In this document: piece by piece, positions 1 to 7,230 of the stretch
Position numbering within the stretch: position 1 is the first letter of the stretch
How the letters are laid out: each line of letters starts with the position of its first letter
NCBI GenBank assembly: GCA_946629475.1
Contig: CAMOXX010000004.1
Span: 1-31,238 of the forward strand
DNA length: 31,238 nucleotides
Reading direction: 5' to 3'
Source: an uncultured Blautia sp.
GTDB lineage: Bacteria; Bacillota; Clostridia; Lachnospirales; Lachnospiraceae
Program-made: the position numbers and the translations under genes
The notes under the pieces: generated by a model
The model's input: the letters and a program-made list of their open reading frames with translations, nothing else
Told to the model about the DNA's origin: nothing
The model's database searches: none

Positions 1-21
1 ACAGTTTGCGGGATTTTTATA

Positions 22-50
22 TTGACAGTCCTCTAAAGTAGTGTTAACAT
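22..50 (+). promoter_or_regulatory. Sigma-A type promoter of the metal-efflux operon
   Basis: A perfect -35 box TTGACA (22-27) is followed after exactly 17 bp by TAACAT (45-50), which matches four of six -10 positions. The start point should fall near position 57, about 35 nt before the HMA gene. The imperfect -10 and the adjacent palindrome fit a promoter controlled by a metal-responsive regulator, but no regulator gene is in the window. Confidence 0.7.
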
Positions 51-66
51 AGAATCAACGATTAAG

Positions 67-76
67 TAAACGTTTA
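67..76. promoter_or_regulatory. Small palindrome in the 5' leader, possible metalloregulator operator
   Basis: TAAACGTTTA is a perfect 10-bp palindrome inside the A/T-rich stretch 61-78. It lies just downstream of the expected start point and upstream of the GGAGG of the HMA gene. ArsR/SmtB-type and Fur-type repressors bind A/T-rich palindromes in this position. The site is short and matches no consensus I can name with confidence. Confidence 0.25.
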
Positions 77-90
77 ATAGTGGAGGTGCA

Positions 91-312
91 ATGATGAAAA
101 AATCTTATAAAATTGATGTCGACTGTGCAGCTTGCGCGGATAAGATGGAGGTTGCCGCAAACAAAACTCCGGGAGTCAAAAATGCTTCCGTCAGTTTTAT
201 GACGCTGAAAATGAAGGTTGAATTTGACGAAGGTGCGGATCCTGCCGCAGTCATGCAGGAGGTGCGGGATAACTGCAGAAAGGTGGAAGCAGACTGCGAG
301 ATCTTCCTGTAA
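91..312 (+). CDS. Free-standing HMA (heavy-metal-associated) domain protein, CopZ-like metallochaperone
   Basis: A 73-residue protein that is a single HMA ferredoxin-like domain. The metal-binding CxxC is Cys12-Ala-Ala-Cys15, preceded by Asp rather than the usual Met-Thr of copper chaperones; acidic residues there are more usual in Zn/Cd/Pb domains. It probably binds a soft or divalent metal ion in the cytoplasm and passes it to, or regulates, the P-type ATPase encoded 15 bp downstream, which has no HMA domain of its own. GGAGG lies at 82-86. Tandem ATG codons at 91 and 94 are both possible starts, and the second has the better spacing of 7 nt. It is transcribed from the promoter at 22-50. 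The family is certain; the metal is inferred from the partner. Confidence 0.9.
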   Translation: MMKKSYKIDVDCAACADKMEVAANKTPGVKNASVSFMTLKMKVEFDEGADPAAVMQEVRDNCRKVEADCEIFL

Positions 313-327
313 AAGGAGGCGATTTAA

Positions 328-2226
328 ATGAATGCGAAGCAGAAAAAAAACCTGATCCGTATTCTGTCCGCCTCATTTTTCGTGATTTTGTTCCACTTTC
401 TTCCGATCGTGGGAGTGCCGCGGTTTGTACTGTACATGGCAGTATATCTGCTGATCGGAAATGACATTCTGAGAAAAGCATTTCACGGGATAAAAAACCG
501 CCAGCCGCTGGATGAGTGCCTGCTCATGGTTGTCGCGACGCTCGGGGCGATCGCTCTCGCGGTTTACCAGAAAAACGGGGATTATACCGAGGCAATCGCG
601 GTGATGCTGTTTTATCAGATCGGAGAGTGGTTTCAGAGCTATGCGGTCGGAAAAAGCCGCCGGAATATCTCCGAGCTGATGGATATCGCTCCGGACTACG
701 CGAATATCGAAGAGGTGAACGGGCAGCTCAGCCAGGTGGATCCTGACGATGTGGAGATTGGAACAATCATCGTAGTCCAGCCGGGAGAAAGGATTCCGAT
801 CGATGGGATTATCCGGGAAGGCTCAGGGTCGCTGGATACGGCTGCGCTGACCGGTGAGTCGGCTCCCCGGAATGTGACGGCAGGGGACGAAGCGCTGAGC
901 GGCTGCATCAATCTGACCAGCGTGCTCCGGATAGAGACTACAAAGGAATTTGGAGAATCGACCGCTTCGAGAATCCTGGAGCTGATCGAGGACGCAAGCT
1001 CCCGGAAGTCCAAATCAGAAAACTTTATCACGAAATTTGCAAGAGTATACACTCCGGCAGTCGTCGGTTCGGCAGCAGCCCTGGCAGTCCTTCCGCCGCT
1101 CATTCTGCTTCTGATGGGACGTGCTCCGATGTGGGGAACCTGGATCTACCGGGCGCTCACATTCCTGGTCATCAGCTGCCCGTGTGCTCTGGTTGTAAGT
1201 ATTCCTCTCTCGTTTTTTGCGGGGATCGGGTGCGCCAGCCGCAATGGTGTACTGGTAAAAGGCTCCAATTATCTGGAGGTATTGTCAGACACCAGAACGG
1301 TGGTGTTCGATAAGACGGGTACACTCACAAAAGGTGTTTTTGAGGTGACTGCGATTCATCCTGATATGCTGGATGAGCATGAGCTGCTGCATCTGGCTGC
1401 ACATGTTGAGAGATACTCGCTCCATCCGATTGCGGTTTCGCTGCGGGCGGCATACCCGGATGAGGCGGACGACTGCAGTGTGGAGAGTGTCGAAGAGATT
1501 GCCGGCCATGGGATCATCGCTAAGGTGAATGGCGATACGGTAGCTGCAGGAAACGGAAAACTGATGGACAGGATCGGAGCCGAATGGCACGAGTGCCATC
1601 GCCATCCTGGCGGCACGGTTCTTCATATTGCCATCAACGGAGTGTATGCCGGGCATATTGTTATTTCGGATGTCGTCAAGCCGAACAGCCGCGAGGCGAT
1701 CGCGGAGCTGAAAAAGCACGGCGTCGAGAAGACCGTTATGCTGACAGGTGATTCGCGGGACGCGGCAGAAGCCGTAGCGTCGCAGCTCTCCATCGACAGT
1801 GTGTATGCAAGCCTTCTGCCGGGAGACAAGGTTTCGAAGGTTGAAGAACTGCTTGGGCAGAAGAAAAACGACAAGGATGTACTCGCCTTTGTGGGTGACG
1901 GCATCAATGATGCGCCTGTTCTATCACGGGCTGATATCGGCATTGCAATGGGCGCCCTTGGGTCGGATGCCGCGATCGAAGCTGCGGACATCGTTCTTAT
2001 GGACGATGATCCTCTGAAAATCTCGACGGCGCTGCAGATTTCGCGGAAGTGCCTGCGCATTGTAAAGGAAAACACCTGGTTTGCCATCTGCGTAAAGCTG
2101 GGATGCCTGGCGCTCGGAGCATTTGGCGTTGCAAACATGTGGGCAGCCATCTTCGCGGACGTGGGGGTACTGGTGCTGGCGGTGCTGAATGCGATGAGGT
2201 GTATGTTTTACAGGGTGAGGAGATAA
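328..2226 (+). CDS. P1B-type heavy-metal ATPase, Zn2+/Cd2+/Pb2+ class (CadA/ZntA-like)
   Basis: A 632-residue membrane ATPase that should export divalent soft metals using ATP. Visible hallmarks are actuator TGES at 175-178, the intramembrane Cys284-Pro-Cys286 followed by SIP, the phosphorylated Asp328 in DKTGTLT, the His366-Pro367 pair of the nucleotide domain, and GDGIND from 523. Near the C terminus a Lys in one helix (VKLGC) and Asp-Val-Gly in the next fit the P1B-2 (Zn/Cd/Pb) signature rather than the copper class. The usual N-terminal metal-binding domain is absent, since the protein goes almost directly into the first membrane pair; the separate upstream HMA gene supplies it. A strong AAGGAGG sits 8 nt before the ATG. 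The terminator at 2302-2344 closes the operon. Confidence 0.95.
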   Translation: MNAKQKKNLIRILSASFFVILFHFLPIVGVPRFVLYMAVYLLIGNDILRKAFHGIKNRQPLDECLLMVVATLGAIALAVYQKNGDYTEAIAVMLFYQIGEWFQSYAVGKSRRNISELMDIAPDYANIEEVNGQLSQVDPDDVEIGTIIVVQPGERIPIDGIIREGSGSLDTAALTGESAPRNVTAGDEALSGCINLTSVLRIETTKEFGESTASRILELIEDASSRKSKSENFITKFARVYTPAVVGSAAALAVLPPLILLLMGRAPMWGTWIYRALTFLVISCPCALVVSIPLSFFAGIGCASRNGVLVKGSNYLEVLSDTRTVVFDKTGTLTKGVFEVTAIHPDMLDEHELLHLAAHVERYSLHPIAVSLRAAYPDEADDCSVESVEEIAGHGIIAKVNGDTVAAGNGKLMDRIGAEWHECHRHPGGTVLHIAINGVYAGHIVISDVVKPNSREAIAELKKHGVEKTVMLTGDSRDAAEAVASQLSIDSVYASLLPGDKVSKVEELLGQKKNDKDVLAFVGDGINDAPVLSRADIGIAMGALGSDAAIEAADIVLMDDDPLKISTALQISRKCLRIVKENTWFAICVKLGCLALGAFGVANMWAAIFADVGVLVLAVLNAMRCMFYRVRR

Positions 2227-2231
2227 ATTTC

Positions 2232-2257
2232 GGGGAGGGAACGCAGCGCCCCTCCCC
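2232..2257 (+). other. GC-rich stem-loop just after the metal ATPase gene
   Basis: GGGGAGGG (2232-2239) pairs with CCCTCCCC (2250-2257) across a 10-nt loop, starting 5 nt after the stop codon. No T-tract follows, so it is not an intrinsic terminator by itself. It may block 3' exonucleases or add to the true terminator about 45 nt further on. Confidence 0.4.
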
Positions 2258-2301
2258 AGGCCCCACCCCTCTCGGGCACGCTTTTCAATAATCTTTTTAT
2301 T

Positions 2302-2344
2302 AAAGAACGTTTTCAGGTATATTTGATTCTGGAAGCGTTTTTTT
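2302..2344 (+). terminator. Intrinsic terminator of the metal-efflux operon
   Basis: AACGTTTTCAG (2306-2316) pairs along its whole length with CTGGAAGCGTT (2329-2339), including two G-U pairs, across a 12-nt loop. The stem extends outward into AAAG opposite TTTT, and a run of seven T follows from 2338. It lies 75 bp after the ATPase stop and 28 bp before the next promoter, so it separates the two transcription units. Confidence 0.8.
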
Positions 2345-2371
2345 GTTTGCGGATGAATCTCCATAAATCTC

Positions 2372-2400
2372 TTGAAGTAAAAATTATTCCTTATTATAAT
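2372..2400 (+). promoter_or_regulatory. Promoter of the GH5 cellulase gene, with a leader stem-loop
   Basis: TTGAAG (2372-2377), a 17-bp spacer, then a perfect TATAAT (2395-2400). The transcript would start near 2407, giving a leader of about 50 nt. That leader contains a 6-bp hairpin (CGGCAT 2424-2429 with ATGCCG 2434-2439) ending a few nucleotides before the AAAGGAGG ribosome site, where it could influence mRNA stability or initiation. Confidence 0.75.
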
Positions 2401-2456
2401 GTAACTGTTCATGAGGCGGTCCCCGGCATGAGCATGCCGAAAGAAAGGAGGTTCCT

Positions 2457-3905
2457 ATGAAACAGCATCACGGATTACGCCGGCTTTTGCTGCTTACGCT
2501 GTTCCTGGCAGTCCTGATCCTGCCTGCCCTGCCTGCCCGCGCGGCTTCGGCGATGAAAACTTCATTCCGCACCGTAAACACCTGGAAGCAGGGAGGCGAT
2601 ACATATGTTCAGATGACTGTCACGCTCAGAAATCCAAAGTCAGTGAAAATCACAAACTGGAATCTGACTCTGAATATGGACCGGAAGATTACGTTTGTGA
2701 GCGGATGGAACGCGAAGTATTCCGTCAGCGCACGGAAGCTGAAGGTGCGCCCGGCCGGTTACAATAAAAAGATTCTGCCTGGAGGTTCCTGCGAGCTCGG
2801 GTTTATCATCAAGGCCCGGGGAAAGGCTGCCTGCAAAACCGTGAGCGGCACCGTCTGGAACGGCAAAAAAAAGCATAAGATTTCGAAAAATGTGGGAAAG
2901 AAGACCGGGACAACAGCTGCGGAGCCCGAAATAAAACCAACATCAGCTCCAGCCCCGACTCCGAAGCCATCCGGTTCGTCAGACACATCAAAAACACCTC
3001 TTCAGAAAAACGGACGCCTTAAAGTCAAGGGCACGTACCTGGTGAACGAAAAAGGCAGCCCGGTGGTCCTGAAAGGAGTGAGCACGCACGGGATCAACTG
3101 GTTTCCGCAGTTTGTCAACAAAGAAGCCTTCCGGACCCTCCGGGATCAGTGGGGCGTGCAGTGTATCCGCCTGGCAATGTATACAGAGGAATACAACGGG
3201 TACTGTTCGGGCGGGAACCGTGAGGAACTGAAAAAGACCCTCACAGACGGCGTCAGATATGCAACGGAGCTTGGAATGTATGTGATCATCGACTGGCATA
3301 TTCTGAGCGATGGGAGCCCCGCTGCGCATCAGGCTGATGCGAAGACCTTTTTCAAGGAGATGTCTGCGAAATACAAAAATCAGAAAAATGTCATCTACGA
3401 GATCTGCAATGAGCCGAACGGCGGAACGTCATGGAGCACAATAAAAGCCTACGCCCGTTCTGTCATAAAAACCATCCGTGCAAACGATAAGAATGCGGTG
3501 ATCCTGGTGGGAACACCGAACTGGTCGCAGGATGTGGATACCGCTGCGGACAATCCGATCACGGGATATCAGGGAATCATGTACACTTTCCATTTTTATG
3601 CTGCCACTCATGGGGAGGATTACCGGAAAAAGGTGGAGACCGCACTCGGCAAAGGCCTTCCCGTGTTTGTGAGTGAATTCGGCATCAGCGAGGCGTCCGG
3701 AAACGGAGCAGTGGATAAGCAGGAAGGGAACCGGTGGATTTCCTTCCTTAATAAAAACAAAATCAGCTATGTCTGCTGGAACCTTTCGAACAAGGGAGAG
3801 AGCAGCAGTCTGTTAAAGAGCAGCTGCACCAGAACATCTGGATTTGCCGACGGTGACCTGAGTGCCGAGGGCAAATGGTACAGAGATGTGGTAAAAAACG
3901 GTTAA
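2457..3905 (+). CDS. Secreted GH5 endoglucanase (cellulase) with N-terminal CBM2-like domain
   Basis: A 482-residue exported enzyme expected to cleave beta-1,4-glucan chains. A basic start, long hydrophobic core and ARA/AS cleavage site near residue 30 form a Sec signal peptide. Residues about 33-145 resemble a CBM2-type cellulose-binding module, with the NWNLTL and SGWNAKYS segments and the PGGS turn typical of that fold. A Pro/Thr/Ser linker (about 155-182) leads to the GH5 domain. The acid/base Glu319 lies in CNEPNG and the nucleophile Glu407 in VSEFG; NWSQDVD and TFHFYAA are typical of GH5 subfamily 2. The CBM is N-terminal here. There is no sortase motif or dockerin, so the enzyme is probably released. 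It sits alone between its own promoter and the next one. The family is certain; the exact glucan substrate is not. Confidence 0.93.
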   Translation: MKQHHGLRRLLLLTLFLAVLILPALPARAASAMKTSFRTVNTWKQGGDTYVQMTVTLRNPKSVKITNWNLTLNMDRKITFVSGWNAKYSVSARKLKVRPAGYNKKILPGGSCELGFIIKARGKAACKTVSGTVWNGKKKHKISKNVGKKTGTTAAEPEIKPTSAPAPTPKPSGSSDTSKTPLQKNGRLKVKGTYLVNEKGSPVVLKGVSTHGINWFPQFVNKEAFRTLRDQWGVQCIRLAMYTEEYNGYCSGGNREELKKTLTDGVRYATELGMYVIIDWHILSDGSPAAHQADAKTFFKEMSAKYKNQKNVIYEICNEPNGGTSWSTIKAYARSVIKTIRANDKNAVILVGTPNWSQDVDTAADNPITGYQGIMYTFHFYAATHGEDYRKKVETALGKGLPVFVSEFGISEASGNGAVDKQEGNRWISFLNKNKISYVCWNLSNKGESSSLLKSSCTRTSGFADGDLSAEGKWYRDVVKNG

Positions 3906-3977
3906 AGCCAGGATTGATTAAGCACTCAGCACGAAACAATCCATAGTATGGTTTTGGCGAGTTCATCAAAAATATAA

Positions 3978-4006
3978 GTGACAACAGAGGTTACTAAGTG
4001 TATAAT
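3978..4006 (+). promoter_or_regulatory. Promoter of the carboxypeptidase/beta-propeller pair
   Basis: GTGACA (3978-3983, five of six -35 positions), a 17-bp spacer and a perfect TATAAT (4001-4006). The start would be near 4013, leaving a leader of about 93 nt before the ATG at 4106. The leader is otherwise featureless. No clear terminator separates this promoter from the cellulase gene upstream. Confidence 0.75.
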
Positions 4007-4105
4007 AGAGAGTTGAAAAGTTGTTATCTGTTCCGTACAGAGTCATAAATATACGAACAGAGGGTGACCGGGAGTACGGATTTCCCGGATAGAAAGGGGA
4101 GAGGT

Positions 4106-5215
4106 ATGAGAGAAAACAAAGGAATGAAAATTTTTGTCACAATTATACTTGTGATTCTTCTGGCCCTGATTGCGGTGGCAATCGCGCTTTTGGGTACCGG
4201 TAAGGCTGCAGAGCTTCTGGAAAAGAGGGGCATTACTTTCCTTTCGCATAAGGATAAGGCAGAGACGACAGCCATGACCAGTGAGACAGAGACAGCAGCA
4301 CCGGCTGCGGCGGAAGATGCTGCGGCAGAAGCCGGGGCAGCTGCGGAAGTACCTGCGGAACCCGCGGATCCCGGAGTGCTGATGATCGGCGATAAAGAGG
4401 TAAACAACGGCATTGTATTCTCGAGAACAGCGGCTACCAGAGCGCCGGCTGCAGGAGAACTGACCAGTACCAACTGTATTCTTGTGAATCTGCAGGATGA
4501 CAGTATTGTCCTTGCCCAGGGAGAAGAAGAAAGAATTTCCCCGGCTTCGATGACAAAGGTTATGACACTCATGGTTGCGGCGGAGTATATGGATCCGGAT
4601 ACCCCGGTGACCATTACGGATGAGATGATCAAGTACTGCGCGGATAACGGACTCAGCGCGGCCGGATTTGAGCTTGGAAAAACCTATACTGTACGCGATA
4701 TGATGTACGGTGCGATTCTTCCCTCCGGTGGAGAGGCTGTTGCAGCTCTTGCAATCACAGGTGCCGGCAGCGAGGAGGACTACGTGGGCGTCATGAATCA
4801 GAAACTCACGGATTCGGGTCTTTCCGATTCAGCACATTTCACGAACTGTGCCGGCAGCTATGATGTGAACCACTACTGCACACTTACCGATATGGCAGCG
4901 ATTATGAAGGCTGCGCTGGTGAATGATACCGCCCGCGAAGTTCTTACATCGAAAGTCTACACGATTCCCGCAACAGAGGCAGGAAAGGAAGACCTGGTGC
5001 TTTCCAACTGGTTCCTGAGAAAGATTGAAGAGATGGACTGCGGCGGTACAGTGCTTGCAGCCAAGACGGGTTATGTGGAGCAGGCCGGATACTGTGCTGT
5101 GAGCTATTTCATATCAAACAGCGGAGTTCCATATATCTGTGTGACGGTACATTCTGACAGCGATGACAACTGCATTAGTGACCATGCGAAAATCTACCGT
5201 ACATACGCGGTGTAA
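4106..5215 (+). CDS. Membrane-anchored D-alanyl-D-alanine carboxypeptidase-like serine hydrolase (S11, low-molecular-weight PBP)
   Basis: A 369-residue protein of the penicillin-binding S11 family, which trims the terminal D-Ala of peptidoglycan stem peptides. An N-terminal hydrophobic helix (about 8-30) anchors it, followed by an Ala/Glu-rich low-complexity linker (about 50-85) and the catalytic domain. The nucleophile is Ser148 in SMTK (Lys151), and Lys320-Thr-Gly is the KTG box. The middle motif, normally SxN, reads Ser207-Gly-Gly209, so the usual Asn is missing. The start at 4106 is preferred over an in-frame GTG at 4064 because AAAGGGGAGAGG precedes it directly and the helix then lies at the N terminus. 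The next gene follows after 44 bp, probably co-transcribed. The family is clear; activity is less sure because of the SxN change. Confidence 0.88.
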   Translation: MRENKGMKIFVTIILVILLALIAVAIALLGTGKAAELLEKRGITFLSHKDKAETTAMTSETETAAPAAAEDAAAEAGAAAEVPAEPADPGVLMIGDKEVNNGIVFSRTAATRAPAAGELTSTNCILVNLQDDSIVLAQGEEERISPASMTKVMTLMVAAEYMDPDTPVTITDEMIKYCADNGLSAAGFELGKTYTVRDMMYGAILPSGGEAVAALAITGAGSEEDYVGVMNQKLTDSGLSDSAHFTNCAGSYDVNHYCTLTDMAAIMKAALVNDTAREVLTSKVYTIPATEAGKEDLVLSNWFLRKIEEMDCGGTVLAAKTGYVEQAGYCAVSYFISNSGVPYICVTVHSDSDDNCISDHAKIYRTYAV

Positions 5216-5230
5216 GCAGGCATTGACAAA

Positions 5231-5247
5231 GCGTTCCCGGAGAACGC
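5231..5247 (+). other. Intergenic hairpin just upstream of a ribosome site
   Basis: GCGTTC (5231-5236) pairs perfectly with GAACGC (5242-5247) across a 5-nt loop, and the GGGAG ribosome site of the next gene begins at 5248. There is no T-tract, so it is not a terminator. It could stabilise the downstream half of the message or tune initiation of the beta-propeller gene. Confidence 0.45.
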
Positions 5248-5259
5248 GGGAGAGTGGAA

Positions 5260-7113
5260 ATGGCGAATAAGAGGAACGGCAGGGCGGACCAGTACCGCGC
5301 GCAGAAAAAAACAGTGAGAATTCTGCAGATGATTGAAGCGGTACTGCTTGCAGCAGCATTGATACTGGCCATTGCGAACAATATCCGTCCGGGCAGGATT
5401 ACCACGGCAGAATCCAGAAAAGCTTCGGTGAATGCAGGGACACCCGGAAAAGCTGTACCCGGCTTTGAAGAAAAGGAGGTCGAAGAAAAGACCGGTCCGG
5501 AGGAAGAAGCCGAGACAGAGGAGGAGACCGTAGAGGAGAGTGTTCCGGAGCTCAGAACCGCAGCGGTGGATCCGGCTCCGACGGAGTTCCACCCCCATGC
5601 CGTGGATTCCACGCAGCCGTCCAACCTCATTTCCTATACTAATATTATGGTGGACGGGGAGCTGCTTTCGGACACATCGGAATATCAGTCCGAAGGAAAC
5701 ATCAGCTTTGGTACCGGCAGCGAGTACACGGATGTGGACGGAATTATCGGCTTTCGCGGAAACAATTTCCGGAACCGGCCGTCATACGGCTTTGCGTCGT
5801 ACCAGAATCTTAAGCTTTCGTCTGTATGGTCGATCGATACCGGCGGGCTTTCGTATAACGGGAATTACTGGACCGGAAGCGGATGGACCGGACAGCCGCT
5901 GATGCAGAGGTGGCCAAAGGAAGTCAAGGCGCACATGAACATGTATGACTCGGCGAAAAACAAGGATGACCTGGTCGAAGTAATCTATGCATGCATGGAC
6001 GGCTATGTCTACTTCCTTGATCTGGAGACGGGGGAAAAGACGAGAGATCCTCTTTACCTTGGCTTTACGTTCAAAGGCGCCGGGGCGCTTGACCCGAGAG
6101 GCTACCCGATTATGTACCTTGGATCAGGAATCAACAGTGATCAGGGTTATTCAAGAGTCTTTATCATTAATCTGCTTGACTGCAGCACTATGTACTCCTT
6201 CGGCCACGATGACTATGATTATCAGCTGCGGAGTGTGACCTTTTTCGATTCATCGGCGCTTGTGGATGCCGAGACCGACACACTGATCTATCCCGGTGAG
6301 AACGGCATCCTTTATATGATGAAGCTGAACACGAGCTATGATGAGGCTGGAGGAACTCTTTCCATCAATCCGACACATGTCACCAAGTGGAGATACTGGG
6401 GAACCAGGACGAGTGATGACAGCTACTGGCTTGGCATGGAGGACAGCGCTGTAGCATACGAAGGCTATCTGTTTGTCGCCGACAACGGCGGGAATCTGAT
6501 GTGCATCGATCTGAACACCCTCGAACTTGTCTGGGTTCAGGACGTGCTTGATGACACCAACGGATCACCGGTTGCATCGGTGGAGGACGGGCATCTGTAT
6601 CTCTACATCAGTACTTCTTTCCATCTGGGATGGAGAAGCTACGACACGGCAACGATTCCGATCTGGAAGATCGATGCCGAGACAGGCGAGATTGTCTGGC
6701 ATACGGATTATACCTGTGAGACGGAGGATGGTGTTTCGGGAGGTGTGCAATCGACGATCGCCTGCGGCGAATATGACCTTTCCGATAACATCTATGTCAC
6801 AGTTTCGAGAACGGGAGGCAGCTATGCCGGCGTGCTGGCCTGCATCGCAAAAGCTGACGGGTCTGTGAAATGGGAGCATTCTTCCGGATACGCATGGTCT
6901 TCACCAGTGTGCGTGTACAGCCAGGCGGATCCCGGAAAAGTGATCTACTGCAGCAGTGACGGCAACATGTACCTGCTCGATGGTGCTGACGGTACGGAGC
7001 ACGACGCGCTTTCTCTGTCAGAAGGAGTAATCGAAGCTTCTCCTGCGGTTTATGAAAACCGTGCGGTGGTCGGCACTAGAGACTGCAAAATCTGGTGCGT
7101 CGAGCTCAGCTGA
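5260..7113 (+). CDS. Membrane-anchored PQQ-type (BamB/YncE-like) beta-propeller protein
   Basis: A 617-residue surface protein of unknown specific role. Residues 21-40 form a single membrane helix, followed by a Glu-rich linker (about 65-95) that would pass through the wall. Residues about 140-617 are repeated blades of the PQQ/quinoprotein type, each pairing a strand such as YVYFLDLETGE or LMCIDLNTLELVW with a tryptophan closure; the clearest repeats run from 395 to the end. The opening segment contains the motif GFRGNNFRNRPSYG. Quinoprotein enzyme ligands are not evident, so a binding or scaffold role on the cell surface is more likely than catalysis. ATG 5260 is chosen because GGGAG lies 7 nt before it; a GTG at 5254 is the alternative. 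Its pairing with a carboxypeptidase-like gene hints at a cell-envelope function. Confidence 0.82.
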   Translation: MANKRNGRADQYRAQKKTVRILQMIEAVLLAAALILAIANNIRPGRITTAESRKASVNAGTPGKAVPGFEEKEVEEKTGPEEEAETEEETVEESVPELRTAAVDPAPTEFHPHAVDSTQPSNLISYTNIMVDGELLSDTSEYQSEGNISFGTGSEYTDVDGIIGFRGNNFRNRPSYGFASYQNLKLSSVWSIDTGGLSYNGNYWTGSGWTGQPLMQRWPKEVKAHMNMYDSAKNKDDLVEVIYACMDGYVYFLDLETGEKTRDPLYLGFTFKGAGALDPRGYPIMYLGSGINSDQGYSRVFIINLLDCSTMYSFGHDDYDYQLRSVTFFDSSALVDAETDTLIYPGENGILYMMKLNTSYDEAGGTLSINPTHVTKWRYWGTRTSDDSYWLGMEDSAVAYEGYLFVADNGGNLMCIDLNTLELVWVQDVLDDTNGSPVASVEDGHLYLYISTSFHLGWRSYDTATIPIWKIDAETGEIVWHTDYTCETEDGVSGGVQSTIACGEYDLSDNIYVTVSRTGGSYAGVLACIAKADGSVKWEHSSGYAWSSPVCVYSQADPGKVIYCSSDGNMYLLDGADGTEHDALSLSEGVIEASPAVYENRAVVGTRDCKIWCVELS

Positions 7114-7127
7114 TTTGTCGGAAAATG

Positions 7128-7170
7128 TCGAAATATGACATAATTTGCGATCGAAATATCTGATAATTTG
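7128..7170 (+). repeat. Tandem 20-bp direct repeat upstream of the lectin-kinase promoter
   Basis: Copy 1 at 7128-7147 and copy 2 at 7151-7170 match at 17 of 20 positions. Both begin TCGAAATAT and end ATAATTTG, with a 3-bp spacer (period 23 bp, about two helical turns). The second copy abuts the -35 region at 7171. Two in-phase sites in this position are typical of an activator or response-regulator binding site. I cannot name the protein that would bind. Confidence 0.55.
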
Positions 7171-7199
7171 TGGAATTAAAATCCCCCAAATGCTATACT
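7171..7199 (+). promoter_or_regulatory. Extended -10 promoter of the surface-glycan operon
   Basis: TATACT (7194-7199) is preceded by TGC, giving an extended -10 element. The -35 region (7171-7176, TGGAAT) is weak. A weak -35 with an extended -10 next to tandem repeats suggests a promoter that depends on an activator. An imperfect inverted pair, CTGATT and AATCAG, lies just downstream around 7198-7218, before the AGGAGG at 7217-7222. Confidence 0.6.
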
Positions 7200-7230
7200 G
7201 ATTCAAAACAGGAATCAGGAGGACAGCATT

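Noticed and set aside
4064..4105. GTG start 42 bp upstream for the carboxypeptidase
   Set aside because: It adds a polar stretch before the membrane helix, and the ATG at 4106 has a much better ribosome site.
5223..5251. TTGACA at 5223-5228 as a promoter for the beta-propeller gene
   Set aside because: At 17 bp distance there is only GCGGGA, no -10-like sequence; co-transcription with the upstream gene is more likely.
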